64,000 bases of DNA from the NCBI RefSeq assembly GCF_014648815.1, contig NZ_BMRV01000025.1:657-64656 (forward strand), given 5' to 3'. A model generated the notes under the pieces. The model was not told the origin of the DNA. It saw nothing but the letters and a program-made list of their open reading frames with translations, and did not search any database. The position numbers and the translations under genes are program-made. Source of the DNA: Streptomyces flaveolus (lineage in GTDB: Bacteria; Actinomycetota; Actinomycetes; Streptomycetales; Streptomycetaceae). Every line of letters begins with the position of its first letter. Position 1 is the stretch's first letter. Shown here in pieces: positions 52,358 to 61,739 of the stretch.

Positions 52358-52565
52358 CCGTCCGCCTCCTCGCACCGCGTCGCCACCGCACCGGTCCTGA
52401 CGTACCGGCCAGTTTGCGGGTGCCCATAGTGATGGAACGGGGCCCGGGAGGAAAGAGGTTGCCGTGGGTAACAGCGGGCGTCCGCCGCTCGGCGGGTGCG
52501 GAACCCGAAGGGGGGCGGCCCGGCCCGGACCGCCCCTCTGGAGGACAAGCGTCACCCGGTGAGGA

Positions 52566-53480
52566 TCACTCCTCGACCGTGAGCCCCTTGCGCAGCCGTA
52601 CCAGCGTCCGCGACAGCAGCCGGGACACGTGCATCTGGGAGATGCCGAGTTCCTCGCCGATCTCCGACTGGGTCATGCCCGCCACGAAGCGCAGGGACAG
52701 GATCTTCCGGTCCCGGGGCGGGAGTTCGGCGATCAGCGGCTTCAGCGACTCGACGTACTCGATGCCCTCGAGTCCGTGGTCCTCGTAGCCGATGCGGTCG
52801 GCGAGCGCGCCCTCCGCGTCGTCCTCCTCCGGCTGGGCGTCCAGCGAGGAGGCGGTGTAGGCGTTCGAGGCGGCCATGCCCTCGACGACCTCGTCCCGGG
52901 ACAGGCCGAGGTGCTCGGCCAGTTCGGACACCGTCGGGGCGCGGTCGAGGCGCTGGGCCAGCTCGTCGCCGGCCTTGGCCAGGTCGAGCCGCAGCTCCTG
53001 CAGCCGGCGCGGGACGCGCACGGACCACGAGGTGTCGCGGAAGAAACGCTTGATCTCGCCGATGATGGTCGGCATCGCGAACGTGGGGAACTCGACACCG
53101 CGCGACATCTCGAAGCGGTCGATCGCCTTGATCAGGCCGATGGTGCCGACCTGGATGATGTCCTCCATCGGCTCGCTGCGGGAGCGGAAGCGGGAGGCGG
53201 CGAACTTGACCAGTGCGAGGTTGAGCTCGACGAGCGTGTTGCGCACGTACGAGAAGTCGTGGGTGCCTTCCTCCAGCGATTCCAGCCGCTCGAAGAGGGT
53301 CTTCGACAGGGCTCGGGCGTCCGCCGGAGTCACCTCGTCGAAGGCGGGGATGTCCGGGAGCCCGGCGAGGGTGCCGTCGTGACCGACGGCAGCGTCATGG
53401 TGCTCGATGGGATCCAGATGTTCCGGAGGGAGTGTCGACGTCGCTTCCTGGGTACGCGATCCGTCGAGCCGGGGTGACAT
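52566..53480 (-). CDS. sigI: SigB/SigF-family RNA polymerase sigma factor
   Basis: 304 residues from the ATG at 53480, chosen for GGAGG 5 nt upstream; earlier in-frame ATGs lack one. Regions 2 (LVKFAASRFRSRSEPMEDIIQVGTIGLIKAIDRFEMSRGVEFPTFAMPTIIGEIKRFFRD), 3 (RRLQELRLDLAKAGDELAQRL) and 4 (LPPRDRKILSLRFVAGMTQSEIGEELGISQMHVSRLLSRTL) are complete. General-stress-type alternative sigma, normally controlled by partner switching; STAS and HATPase genes lie divergently next to it. The symbol is by synteny with SCO3068 from memory and is less certain than the family. Confidence 0.88.
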   Translation of the reverse strand: MSPRLDGSRTQEATSTLPPEHLDPIEHHDAAVGHDGTLAGLPDIPAFDEVTPADARALSKTLFERLESLEEGTHDFSYVRNTLVELNLALVKFAASRFRSRSEPMEDIIQVGTIGLIKAIDRFEMSRGVEFPTFAMPTIIGEIKRFFRDTSWSVRVPRRLQELRLDLAKAGDELAQRLDRAPTVSELAEHLGLSRDEVVEGMAASNAYTASSLDAQPEEDDAEGALADRIGYEDHGLEGIEYVESLKPLIAELPPRDRKILSLRFVAGMTQSEIGEELGISQMHVSRLLSRTLVRLRKGLTVEE

Positions 53481-53731
53481 GGTGTCCTCCATCGTTCTCG
53501 GCATACGGCTGCCGAAGCCAATTGCGTGCACTGCGGTGTGCGGCGCCTCCAAAGCCGGCCGTGTCGGGTGTGTGTTCCTACTAGCCCTACCGGGTTTACC
53601 GAGCCCACCGCAAGTGTGTTCTGTGTGGGTATGTCCGTTTGTGTGCACTTGTTCGGGTGTCGGAGTGCCGTGGGAAGGCGTAGTGTTCGAGGGCGTCAGC
53701 AGCAGTCACGACGTCGGGAGAGAGAAACGGC
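53481..53731. promoter_or_regulatory. Divergent promoter region of the sigma factor and anti-anti-sigma genes
   Basis: 251 bp, less GC-rich than average and full of GTGTG/TGTGT runs (53561-53660). GGGTAT at 53627-53632 resembles the -10 of SigB/SigF-type promoters (GGGTAY), facing the STAS gene. No clear GTTT-like -35 lies at the proper distance, so the assignment is tentative. Confidence 0.4.
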
Positions 53732-54109
53732 ATGGACCGCGGGACGGTCGGCAGCGCACAGTCGGGCCGGCTTCTGGTCGAGGTGCGCGAAGAGGGCCCC
53801 AGTGCCGTCGTGACTCCGGCGGGTGAGTTGGATCACCACACCGCCGATCTGTTGCGCGAGCCACTGGAGGAATGCCTCGCCAAGGGATTCAACCGGCTCG
53901 TCGTCGACTGTTCGCGCCTGGAGTTCTGTGACTCCACGGGACTCAACGTCCTGCTCGGCGCGCGGTTGAAGGCGGAAGCCGCAGGGGGTGGCGTACATCT
54001 CGTGGCCATGCAGCCGGTGGTGGCGCGCGTGTTCGAGATCACGGGGGCCGAAGCGGTCTTCACCCTCCATGACACGCTCGAGGCGGCGCTGTCGGACGAG
54101 TCCGACTGA
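53732..54109 (+). CDS. STAS-domain anti-sigma factor antagonist
   Basis: 125 residues, GGGAGAG upstream. One STAS domain: LVEVREEGPSAVVTPAGELDHHTADLL, LVVDCSRLEFCDSTGLNVLLGARL with the phosphorylatable Ser68, and VFEITGAEAVFTLHDTLEAAL. In partner switching the unphosphorylated form binds the anti-sigma kinase and frees the sigma factor. Its partners are probably the HATPase protein at 54298 and the divergent sigma factor. Confidence 0.9.
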   Translation: MDRGTVGSAQSGRLLVEVREEGPSAVVTPAGELDHHTADLLREPLEECLAKGFNRLVVDCSRLEFCDSTGLNVLLGARLKAEAAGGGVHLVAMQPVVARVFEITGAEAVFTLHDTLEAALSDESD

Positions 54110-54297
54110 GCCGTGGCCCCGGGCACGGCGGCGGGTCTCGTGCGGCCTCTGATGCCGGCGTTTTCACCCCGTCCCGTGTTTCGTGGCGAATACAGGGGTG
54201 TTCAGCCGGTCCGGTCGGGCAGGAGACATCCTGACTGTGACTGTGACTGTGTACGACTTTGAAACGTGAACTGGTGAATCGGTGAGGTGAAGCGCTG

Positions 54298-54873
54298 ATG
54301 AGCACCACCCGGCCCTACTCGCCGGGCGACCGCGGTCCGGAGCCCAGCGGCGCTTCCGGGGCGTCCGACGGGGGCGCGCCCGGGGCCGGTGAGCCCGGGG
54401 GAGGCGGCGCGCCCGCTCCTGGGACCGGCGTGCCCGCATCCGCGTCGGCGGCCGTGGCGGGTGGCCGCCAGGTCCGCAGGCTGAGCTTCGACGACCAGAG
54501 CGGTGTCGTCCCGCTCGCCCGTGACTTCACCCGCGAGGCGCTGTACGCGTGGGGCTGGCTGCCCTCCGCCACCGCCGACCAGCGTGCCGCCGCGGAGGAC
54601 GTGCTGCTCGTCGTCTCCGAGCTGGTCACCAACGCGTGCCTGCATGCCGAGGGGCCGGACGAGCTGTCGATCACCTGCGACAAGAAGGTGATCCGGCTGG
54701 AGGTCTCCGACCGCGGCGCGGGCCAGCCCGCACCCCGCACCCCGCATCGCGCGGGCCGCCCCGGCGGCCACGGCATGTTCATCGTGCAGCGCCTGTGCCT
54801 GGACTGGGGCGTCGTACGGACCCCGGGCGTCGCGGGCAAACGAGTCTGGGCGGAGCTGGGCGCCCCGGCGTAA
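54298..54873 (+). CDS. HATPase-domain anti-sigma regulatory factor (RsbW-like)
   Basis: 191 residues. The first 58 residues are Gly/Pro/Ala-rich and probably disordered. The GHKL kinase domain follows: N-box AEDVLLVVSELVTNACLHAEGPDELS, G1 VSDRGAGQPAP, G2 GRPGGHGMFIVQRLCLDWGV. RsbW-type Ser kinase/anti-sigma factor, expected to phosphorylate the STAS protein and bind the sigma factor. It lies 188 bp after the STAS gene, so it may have its own promoter. Confidence 0.87.
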   Translation: MSTTRPYSPGDRGPEPSGASGASDGGAPGAGEPGGGGAPAPGTGVPASASAAVAGGRQVRRLSFDDQSGVVPLARDFTREALYAWGWLPSATADQRAAAEDVLLVVSELVTNACLHAEGPDELSITCDKKVIRLEVSDRGAGQPAPRTPHRAGRPGGHGMFIVQRLCLDWGVVRTPGVAGKRVWAELGAPA

Positions 54874-54879
54874 CCGCCG

Positions 54880-54894
54880 ACCGCCTCCGGCGGT
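54880..54894 (+). terminator. Small hairpin after the anti-sigma gene
   Basis: ACCGCC (54880-54885) and GGCGGT (54889-54894) with a TCC loop, 6 nt after the stop codon. A short stem, so a weak terminator at best. Confidence 0.4.
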
Positions 54895-55770
54895 ACGCCG
54901 GCCGATCGCGCCTCGCGGCAGGTCGGCCTGTGCGCCCCCTGGCCGCACCGCGCAGCACGCCGCCGGCCTGTGCGCCCGCAGGCTGCATCCCACGCCCGGG
55001 CGTGGCGCCGGGCTCGCTCCGCCGTCAACGCACGGTGCCGAGGCGCAGACCGCGGCGCGCCTGCCCGGTACCGCCAGGTGTCCGTCGGCCTCACCTCATC
55101 CGGCCGACCGGCCGCACACGGCGAGGATCACGCCTGGACGTCTCGAGCCTGCACGGGGCCCCGCGCCCCACGAACGGCCCTCGCAGCCGCGAGAGGCCGG
55201 CGAGGCTCGACCCGCGCGCCGCGTCGCCCCCACATCCCGTGCTGTGGCCGCCTTACCGCCGAGACGGATCCCTGTCCCCGCGTCGGGGTGTGCTGCGATG
55301 CGCGGCGGGCTGGGCGGGGGTGGGTCGCGCGGCCCGGCGCTGACGGGGTGCCGCTGCGCCCACCCGTGCCGCCCCCGCGGCACGACTGCCCGCAGCTGGG
55401 GCGGTGCGGATGACCCGCAGCCAGGGCGGCAGGGGCCGGGTGCTCGGCCAGGGCGGTGGGGGAAGCGCGCAGTGTGGGCGGCGTGAGCCGGGCGCTCAGG
55501 TGCCACACCCCGGCCGAGCCGCGCAACGTCTATGCGACGACCAAGCCGGCGCAGGAGCACCTGGCCGCCGCCTGGAACCGGACGGCCGGCGGGGGTGACC
55601 CGCAGCGTCAGCAGCGCGAGCGGCGCGCGGTGTGGCGGCATGGGTGGCCCGCACCTGCCGCATCGGCGGCCCTCGGCCGCGGCCGCACGGGGCCCGGCCG
55701 CGGTGCGGTGGCTGGCGCGGCCGCCTGCCGCCGAGGTGGGCCGCCCGGCCGGGGACTCCCCGCAACGCCC
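54895..55770. other. About 880 bp with no convincing gene
   Basis: Several overlapping open frames exist on both strands but none has a ribosome site together with normal codon bias, and none resembles a family I know. The sequence is full of short CGGCC/GGCCG palindromes. It may be decayed coding sequence or a spacer. I saw no RNA gene. Confidence 0.5.
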
Positions 55771-55810
55771 GGAGGGCCACCGCATCCGGGCAAGGATGGG
55801 GTGGCCCTCC
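55771..55810 (-). terminator. Terminator of the peptide transporter gene
   Basis: Arms 55771-55787 and 55794-55810 pair at 16 of 17 positions around a 6-nt loop, starting 26 nt beyond the transporter stop on the minus strand. Confidence 0.8.
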
Positions 55811-55835
55811 GAGAGCAAGGTCCGGCCGGCAGGCC

Positions 55836-57332
55836 TCAGCGGACGTCGCCCATGAGTTCCTTGACGCGCTTGCGGTACATCCACACCGCCGCACCGGCGA
55901 CCACGGCGAGCGTGGCCTCCAGCGCCACGATGCCCGTCTTGTTCAGGTCGACGCCGGCGATGGAGAGCAGACCGGTCGTGGCGTCACCGGCGGTGACGGC
56001 CAGGAACCAGACGCCCATCATCTGCGACGCGTACTTCACCGGCGCCATCTTCGTGGTGACCGACAGACCGACCGGCGACAGCAGCAGCTCACCGCAGGTC
56101 TGGACGAAGTAGATCGCCACCAGCCACAGCGCCGCCGCCTTGTGACCGCCGTCGGCGATCGCCAGCGGGGCGAGGAAGAGGAAGAAGGACGCGCCGACCA
56201 GCACCAGGCCGAACGAGAACTTCACGATCGTGCTCGGCTCCTTGCCGCGGCGGGCCAGCGCCAGCCACAGCGAGGCGAAGACCGGGGCCAGGGCCATGAT
56301 GATGACCGGGTTGACCGACTGGTACCAGGAGACCGGGAACTCCCAGCCGAGGACACTGTTCTCGGCGGAGGAGTCGGCGAAGATCGACAGCGTCGAGCCG
56401 CCCTGGTCGTAGATCATCCAGAAGACGGCCGCCGCGACGAAGAACCAGATGTACGCCGACATCTTCGACTGCTCGGCACGGTCCAGCGACTTGTCGCGCT
56501 TGATGCGGGTCAGCACCAGGATCGGGATGATCACGCCCAGCAGGGTCAGCGGGACCAGGATCCAGTTCAGCGTGTAGTGGCCGGAGAAGCCGACGATCGC
56601 GTAGAACACGACGGCGATCGCGGCCCAGAACGCGGCCTTGCGCAGCGTCGAGGTCTTCTCCTCCACCGACAGCGGCTTCGGGACGACGCTGGAGTGCGGG
56701 TTGAGGTGGCGGCTGCCGATCAGGAACTGGACCACACCGAGCGCCATGCCGACCGCGGCGAGCGCGAAGCCCAGGTGCCAGTTGACGCTCTCACCGATGG
56801 TGCCGATGGTCAGCGGCGCCACGAAGGCACCGAGGTTGATGCCCATGTAGAAGACGGTGAAGCCACCGTCGCGGCGCGGGTCGTCCGGACCGTCGTAGAG
56901 CTGGCCGACCATCGTCGAGATGTTGGCCTTCAGCAGACCCGAGCCGATGGCGACCAGACCGAGACCCGCGTAGAACGTGCCCGAGGAGGGCAGGGCCAGC
57001 GTGAGGTGGCCGAGCATGATGACGCCGCCGGCGATGGCCACGGTCTTGCGGGGGCCCCAGACACGGTCGCCGAACCAGCCGCCCGGCATCGTGAGCAGGT
57101 ACACCAGCGACAGGTACACCGAGTAGATCGCGGTCGCGGTGCCGGCGCTGAGGCCGAGACCGCCCGGAGCGACGAGGTACAGCGGGAGCAGAGCCCTCAT
57201 GCCGTAGTAGGAGAAACGCTCCCACATCTCGGTCATGAAGAGAGTGGCCAGTCCGCGGGGGTGGCCGAAGAAGGTCTTCTCGGAACCGGGGGTGCCCGGG
57301 CGGACCGAGTCCTTCGTCAGGCTGGACGCCAT
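55836..57332 (-). CDS. POT/PTR-family proton-dependent peptide transporter
   Basis: 498 residues from the ATG at 57332 with AAGGA 7 nt upstream; a longer start at 57362 has no ribosome site. The PTR signature FMTEMWERFSYYGMRALLPLYL (with ExxER-type residues) comes first, then VYLLTMPGGWFGDRVWGPRKTVAIAGG and FTVFYMGINLGAFVAPLTIGTIGE. About 12-14 membrane segments. Imports di- and tripeptides with protons. Monocistronic, divergent from a two-component system across 547 bp. Confidence 0.92.
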   Translation of the reverse strand: MASSLTKDSVRPGTPGSEKTFFGHPRGLATLFMTEMWERFSYYGMRALLPLYLVAPGGLGLSAGTATAIYSVYLSLVYLLTMPGGWFGDRVWGPRKTVAIAGGVIMLGHLTLALPSSGTFYAGLGLVAIGSGLLKANISTMVGQLYDGPDDPRRDGGFTVFYMGINLGAFVAPLTIGTIGESVNWHLGFALAAVGMALGVVQFLIGSRHLNPHSSVVPKPLSVEEKTSTLRKAAFWAAIAVVFYAIVGFSGHYTLNWILVPLTLLGVIIPILVLTRIKRDKSLDRAEQSKMSAYIWFFVAAAVFWMIYDQGGSTLSIFADSSAENSVLGWEFPVSWYQSVNPVIIMALAPVFASLWLALARRGKEPSTIVKFSFGLVLVGASFFLFLAPLAIADGGHKAAALWLVAIYFVQTCGELLLSPVGLSVTTKMAPVKYASQMMGVWFLAVTAGDATTGLLSIAGVDLNKTGIVALEATLAVVAGAAVWMYRKRVKELMGDVR

Positions 57333-57879
57333 GGTCGTTCCTTGCTGTCGGGACGCGCTCATGAGGCGATGCGCGCCCGGTGGGGGGCAGCCGGCACCGG
57401 CGGCCTCACCCGTCCGACCCCACGCCTGAGGGATTCGCCCCGGATCACGGAGCGATGGACGGCGACCACCGGGATCCACGCCTCCGCGCGCTTCTCTGCA
57501 CGCGATGAGGCCCGGCCACAGGTCATTCCTTTCGAGGCCGGCCGTGGACCGGCCCGCACACGAAAGAGACCTTCAGCGTCGAACTGTCGCCAAAGGTCCT
57601 CTGGGTGCTACAGGCGCTGATTCACCATACGGCAGGACACCGCCCGGTATGGAAGGACTTGAGACACGGATCACAGGTGACGACGGAACCGCGAAGGGTC
57701 TTTCGAAGGTCCATCCCAGGATGACACCCCACAGCCGCAGGCCCGCAACCGGGGCGGCGGCACGGGCCGGACGGCGTGCGCCCGGCCCGGACGCGGCACC
57801 TGTCCGGCATGTCCGGAGGTAAGAGACCCTCACGCCGATCTCACCCCGGGCGTTGCTCCGAGCGGACTACCATCAGCTC
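57333..57879. promoter_or_regulatory. Divergent intergenic region (peptide transporter / two-component system)
   Basis: 547 bp without a credible gene. It must hold the promoters of both neighbours. Short inverted elements such as CCTTCGAAAG-like sequence near 57700 are visible, but no operator or promoter can be assigned with confidence. Confidence 0.45.
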
Positions 57880-58557
57880 ATGACCCGTGTACTGCTCGCC
57901 GAGGACGACGCGTCCATCTCGGAGCCGCTGGCCCGCGCACTGCGCCGGGAAGGGTACGAGGTCGAGGTGCGTGAGGACGGCCCCACCGCACTCGACGCCG
58001 GGATGCAGGGCGGCATCGACCTGGTCGTGCTGGACCTCGGGCTGCCCGGCATGGACGGACTGGAGGTCGCCCGTCGGCTGCGCTCCGAAGGGCACGCCGT
58101 GCCGATCCTGATCCTGACCGCCCGCGCCGACGAGGTGGACACCGTCGTCGGCCTGGACGCCGGGGCGGACGACTACGTCACCAAGCCCTTCCGGCTGGCC
58201 GAGCTGCTCGCCCGGGTCCGCGCCCTGCTGCGGCGCGGCGCCGCCGAGCCCCAGCAGCCGCCCGCCACGCACGGCGTGCGCATCGACGTCGAGTCGCACC
58301 GCGCCTGGATGGGCGAGGAGGAGCTCCAGCTCACCGCCAAGGAGTTCGACCTGCTGCGGGTGCTGGTGCGCGACGCCGGCCGGGTGGTCACCCGCGACCA
58401 GCTGATGCGCGAGGTCTGGGACACCACCTGGTGGTCGTCGACGAAGACCCTCGACATGCACATCTCCTGGCTGCGCAAGAAGCTGGGCGACGACGCGGCC
58501 AACCCCCGCTACATCGCCACCGTGCGCGGTGTGGGCTTCCGCTTCGAGAAGAACTGA
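57880..58557 (+). CDS. OmpR-family response regulator
   Basis: 225 residues from the ATG at 57880. Receiver domain: acidic pair Asp9-Asp10 in VLLAEDDASISEPLARAL, phospho-acceptor Asp52 in IDLVVLDLGLPGMDGLEVARRL, and Lys near 101 in DDYVTKPFRLAELLARV. A winged helix (about 130-225) ends with TLDMHISWLRKKLGDDAANPRYIATVRGVGFRFEKN. No good Shine-Dalgarno precedes the ATG, while TACCAT lies about 10 bp upstream, so the transcript may be leaderless. Partner kinase follows 35 nt later. Confidence 0.93.
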   Translation: MTRVLLAEDDASISEPLARALRREGYEVEVREDGPTALDAGMQGGIDLVVLDLGLPGMDGLEVARRLRSEGHAVPILILTARADEVDTVVGLDAGADDYVTKPFRLAELLARVRALLRRGAAEPQQPPATHGVRIDVESHRAWMGEEELQLTAKEFDLLRVLVRDAGRVVTRDQLMREVWDTTWWSSTKTLDMHISWLRKKLGDDAANPRYIATVRGVGFRFEKN

Positions 58558-58592
58558 GCCCTCCGGGGCCGTACGCGGGTACGTAGGGGAAC

Positions 58593-59864
58593 ATGCGCCG
58601 CCGACTGATCCAGTCCACGCTCGCCGTGGTGCTCGTCGTGATCGCCGTGTTCGGCGTCTCCCTCGTCATCGTGGAGACCCGGACGATCAGCACCACCGCC
58701 CAGGAGCGTGTGGACCTGGAGGCGGTGCGGCTGGCCAGCATCGTGGACAGCCGGCTGCTCGGCACCGGGTCCGTCGACGAGGGCTTCCTGCGCGAGCAGG
58801 TCGCCGACGCCCGGTACGCGGTGATCCGCATCCCCGGTGAGCGGGTCATCGAGGTCGGCAGCAAGCCGGAGGGCGACGTCATCCGCGGCAAGGCTACCGG
58901 CGAGGAGGGCGAGACGGTCCTCGTGGAGGAGCCGCGCTCCTCGGTGACCCGGGAGGTCGGCCGGACACTGCTGATCATCGGCCTGGTCGCGCTGCTGGCG
59001 GTGATCGCCGCGGTGCTGCTGGCCATCCGCCAGGCCAACCGCCTCGCCTCCCCGCTCACCGACCTCGCCGAGACCGCCGAACGCCTCGGCTCCGGCGACC
59101 CGCGCCCCCGGCACAAGCGCTACGGCGTCCCCGAGCTGGACCGCGTCGCGGACGTGCTGGACTCCTCCGCCGAGCGCATCGCCCGGATGCTCACCGCCGA
59201 ACGCCGTCTGGCCGCCGACGCCTCCCACCAGCTGCGCACGCCGCTGACGGCGCTGTCCATGCGGCTGGAGGAGATCACCCTCACCGACGAGCCGGAGACG
59301 GTGAAGGAGGAGGCGACGATCGCGCTGTCGCAGGTGGAGCGGCTGACGGACGTCGTGGACCGGCTGCTGACGAACTCCCGCGACCCGCGCAGCGGCTCCG
59401 CCGTCACCTTCGAGCTGGACGACATCATCCAGCAGCAGATCGCCGAGTGGCGTCCCGCCTACCGCAGCTCGGGGCGGGCGATCGTCAGCTCCGGCAAGCG
59501 GCATCTGACGGCCGTGGGCACGCCGGGCGCGGTGGCGCAGGTGCTGGCCGCGCTGATCGAGAACTCCCTGATGCACGGCGGCGGCACGGTGGCCCTGCGG
59601 ACCCGGGTGACGGGCAACCAGGCGGTGGTCGAGGTCACCGACGAGGGGCCCGGTGTCCCGGCCGACCTGGGGGCGCGGATCTTCGAACGCACGATCAGCG
59701 GGCGGAACTCGACGGGCATCGGCCTGGCCGTCGCCCGGGACCTGGCCGAGGCGGACGGCGGACGCCTGGAACTCCTCCAGTCCCGGCCCCCGGTCTTCGG
59801 CCTGTTCCTGTCCCGGACGCCGCCGAAGAAGTCGTCGTCCCACGAGGGGGAGACGGTGCGCTAG
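58593..59864 (+). CDS. Membrane sensor histidine kinase
   Basis: 423 residues. TM1 (LAVVLVVIAVFGVSLVIVE), an extracellular domain of about 80-90 residues, TM2 (LLIIGLVALLAVIAAVLLAI), HAMP, HisKA with the phospho-His in LAADASHQLRTPLTALSMRL (about residue 211), N-box ALIENSLMHGGGTV, G1 VTDEGPGVPADL and G2 NSTGIGLAVARDLAE. Acts with the response regulator just upstream. The signal is unknown; the neighbouring divergent peptide transporter is a possible target. Confidence 0.92.
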   Translation: MRRRLIQSTLAVVLVVIAVFGVSLVIVETRTISTTAQERVDLEAVRLASIVDSRLLGTGSVDEGFLREQVADARYAVIRIPGERVIEVGSKPEGDVIRGKATGEEGETVLVEEPRSSVTREVGRTLLIIGLVALLAVIAAVLLAIRQANRLASPLTDLAETAERLGSGDPRPRHKRYGVPELDRVADVLDSSAERIARMLTAERRLAADASHQLRTPLTALSMRLEEITLTDEPETVKEEATIALSQVERLTDVVDRLLTNSRDPRSGSAVTFELDDIIQQQIAEWRPAYRSSGRAIVSSGKRHLTAVGTPGAVAQVLAALIENSLMHGGGTVALRTRVTGNQAVVEVTDEGPGVPADLGARIFERTISGRNSTGIGLAVARDLAEADGGRLELLQSRPPVFGLFLSRTPPKKSSSHEGETVR

Positions 59865-59870
59865 CCGCCG

Positions 59871-60434
59871 TCAGCGGTGGGCCGCGGGTGTGCCGTCGGC
59901 CTCGCGTACCGGCGCCGGGCGTCCGTGCTCCCCGAAGGAGTCCTCCCGCGGCCTCGGATCGGAGGCCGGCAGTGTGCGGAAGACCCAGCTGCGGTACGAC
60001 CAGAAGCGGAACAGCGTGCCGATGCCGATGCCGAGGAACTTGAAGATGTTGCTCTGCAGCGGGCTGTCCCAGCCGAAGCCGTACGTCGCCGTGTAGAGCA
60101 CGCCGTTCTCGATCACCAGGCCGACCGCGCTGAACAGCAGGAACAGCGACATCTCGCGGGTGCGGCCGCTCTTGTCGCGGTCCCGGTACGTGAAGTAGCG
60201 GAAGCCCAGGTAGTTGAAGACGATCGCGACGACCGTGGCCACGATGCTCGCCCGCACCACCTGGAGGTCGGTCACGTGCCGGACCAGGTTGAAGACGAGG
60301 AGGTTGACCAGCACGCCCGCGCCGCCCACCGCGCCGAACTTCAGGGCCTCACGGACCAGCCGGTCGAGCCGCCGGCGCACGCCGCCGCGGGGTGCCGGGG
60401 GCGCCGTACGGGCAGCCGAGGAACCATGTCCCAT
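59871..60434 (-). CDS. GtrA-like membrane protein
   Basis: 187 residues with four hydrophobic segments: EALKFGAVGGAGVLVNLLVFNLV, VVRASIVATVVAIVFNYLGFRYFTY, MSLFLLFSAVGLVIENGVLYTATYG and NIFKFLGIGIGTLFRFWSYRSWVF. This is the GtrA/DPMS family layout, associated with flipping or supplying lipid-linked sugars for cell-surface glycans. Basic N-terminus and Pro/Arg-rich tail. It is convergent with the histidine kinase gene (stops 7 nt apart). Confidence 0.85.
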   Translation of the reverse strand: MGHGSSAARTAPPAPRGGVRRRLDRLVREALKFGAVGGAGVLVNLLVFNLVRHVTDLQVVRASIVATVVAIVFNYLGFRYFTYRDRDKSGRTREMSLFLLFSAVGLVIENGVLYTATYGFGWDSPLQSNIFKFLGIGIGTLFRFWSYRSWVFRTLPASDPRPREDSFGEHGRPAPVREADGTPAAHR

Positions 60435-60599
60435 GGTCGTGCAGGCCCCCGTCCATCGGTTGGCGTCGGTCCAGCCATGCTAACCACCCGGGGATGCGAT
60501 CTTCCTGCGGGCGCGGGTATCGCCCCGCGAGGGGGCCGGGGGACGGCCGGGAAACGGCCGGTAAACCGGTGGGCTCCGCGCGGCCGATACGCTAGGGGT

Positions 60600-61739
60600 G
60601 TGACGTTCCCGGTAGTCGGCATGGTCGGCGGGGGCCAGCTCGCGCGTATGACACACGAGTCGGGCATCCCGTTGGGCATCAGGTTCAAGCTTCTCAGTGA
60701 CACCCCTCAGGATTCCGCGGCGCAGGTCGTCAGCGATGTCGTCATCGGCGACTATCGCGACCTCGACACGCTGCGCGCGTTCGCGAGGGGCTGCGACGTG
60801 ATCACGTTCGATCACGAACACGTACCGACCGAGCACCTACGGGCTCTGGAGGCGGACGGCATCCCCGTGCGCCCCGGGCCCGACGCGCTGGTCCACGCCC
60901 AGGACAAGGGGGTGATGCGAGCCAAGCTGGTCGAGATCGGCGTGCCCTGTCCGCGGCACCGGATCGTGAGCGATCCGGCCGACGTGGCCGCCTTCGCGGC
61001 GGAGGGTGGGGGCTTCCCGGTCGTTCTCAAGACGGTCCGCGGCGGTTACGACGGCAAGGGCGTGTGGGTCGTCGACTCCGTCGAGGAGGCCGCCGAGCCC
61101 TTCCGCGCCGGCGTGCCCGTGCTGGCGGAGGAGAAGGTCGACTTCGTCCGCGAGCTGGCCGCCAACGTCGTCCGCTCCCCGCACGGCCAGGCGGTGGCCT
61201 ACCCCGTCGTCGAGTCCCAGCAGGTGAACGGCGTGTGCGACACGGTGATCGCACCCGCCCCCGACCTGGAGCGGGACCTGGCGCTGCGGGCCGAGGAGAT
61301 GGCCCTCAGCATCGCCAAGGAACTCGGCGTCGTCGGCCACCTCGCCGTCGAGCTGTTCCAGACCCGCGACGGCCGCATCCTGGTCAACGAGCTCGCGATG
61401 CGCCCGCACAACTCCGGCCACTGGACGATGGACGGCGCGATCACCTCGCAGTTCGCCAACCACGTCCGCGCCGTCCTCGACCTGCCGCTGGGCGACCCGC
61501 GCCCGCGCGCACCGTGGACGGTCATGGTCAACGTCCTCGGCGGCGACTACCCGGACATGTACTCCGCGTACCTGCACTGCATGGCCCGCGACCCCCAGCT
61601 GAAGATCCACATGTACGGCAAGGACGTGAAGCCCGGCCGTAAAGTCGGCCACGTCAACACCTACGGCGACGACCTGGACGACGTGCTGGAGCGCGCTCGT
61701 CACGCTGCCGGCTACCTGAGAGGGACGATCACCGAATGA
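60600..61739 (+). CDS. purK: N5-carboxyaminoimidazole ribonucleotide synthase
   Basis: 379 residues from the GTG at 60600 (TFPVVGMVGGGQLARMTHESG), where family similarity begins. ATP-grasp enzyme carboxylating AIR with ATP and bicarbonate. Blocks: VITFDHEHVPTEHLRALEADG, GGFPVVLKTVRGGYDGKGVWVV, ILVNELAMRPHNSGHWTMDGAITSQF. TACGCT lies 8 nt before the GTG with little room for a ribosome site, so a leaderless transcript is possible. Overlaps purE by ATGA. Confidence 0.94.
   Translation: MTFPVVGMVGGGQLARMTHESGIPLGIRFKLLSDTPQDSAAQVVSDVVIGDYRDLDTLRAFARGCDVITFDHEHVPTEHLRALEADGIPVRPGPDALVHAQDKGVMRAKLVEIGVPCPRHRIVSDPADVAAFAAEGGGFPVVLKTVRGGYDGKGVWVVDSVEEAAEPFRAGVPVLAEEKVDFVRELAANVVRSPHGQAVAYPVVESQQVNGVCDTVIAPAPDLERDLALRAEEMALSIAKELGVVGHLAVELFQTRDGRILVNELAMRPHNSGHWTMDGAITSQFANHVRAVLDLPLGDPRPRAPWTVMVNVLGGDYPDMYSAYLHCMARDPQLKIHMYGKDVKPGRKVGHVNTYGDDLDDVLERARHAAGYLRGTITE

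Noticed and set aside
55096..55884. 262-residue minus-strand gene in the gap after the anti-sigma gene
   Set aside because: It runs through the transporter terminator into the 3' end of the transporter gene, lacks a ribosome site and has a low-complexity translation.
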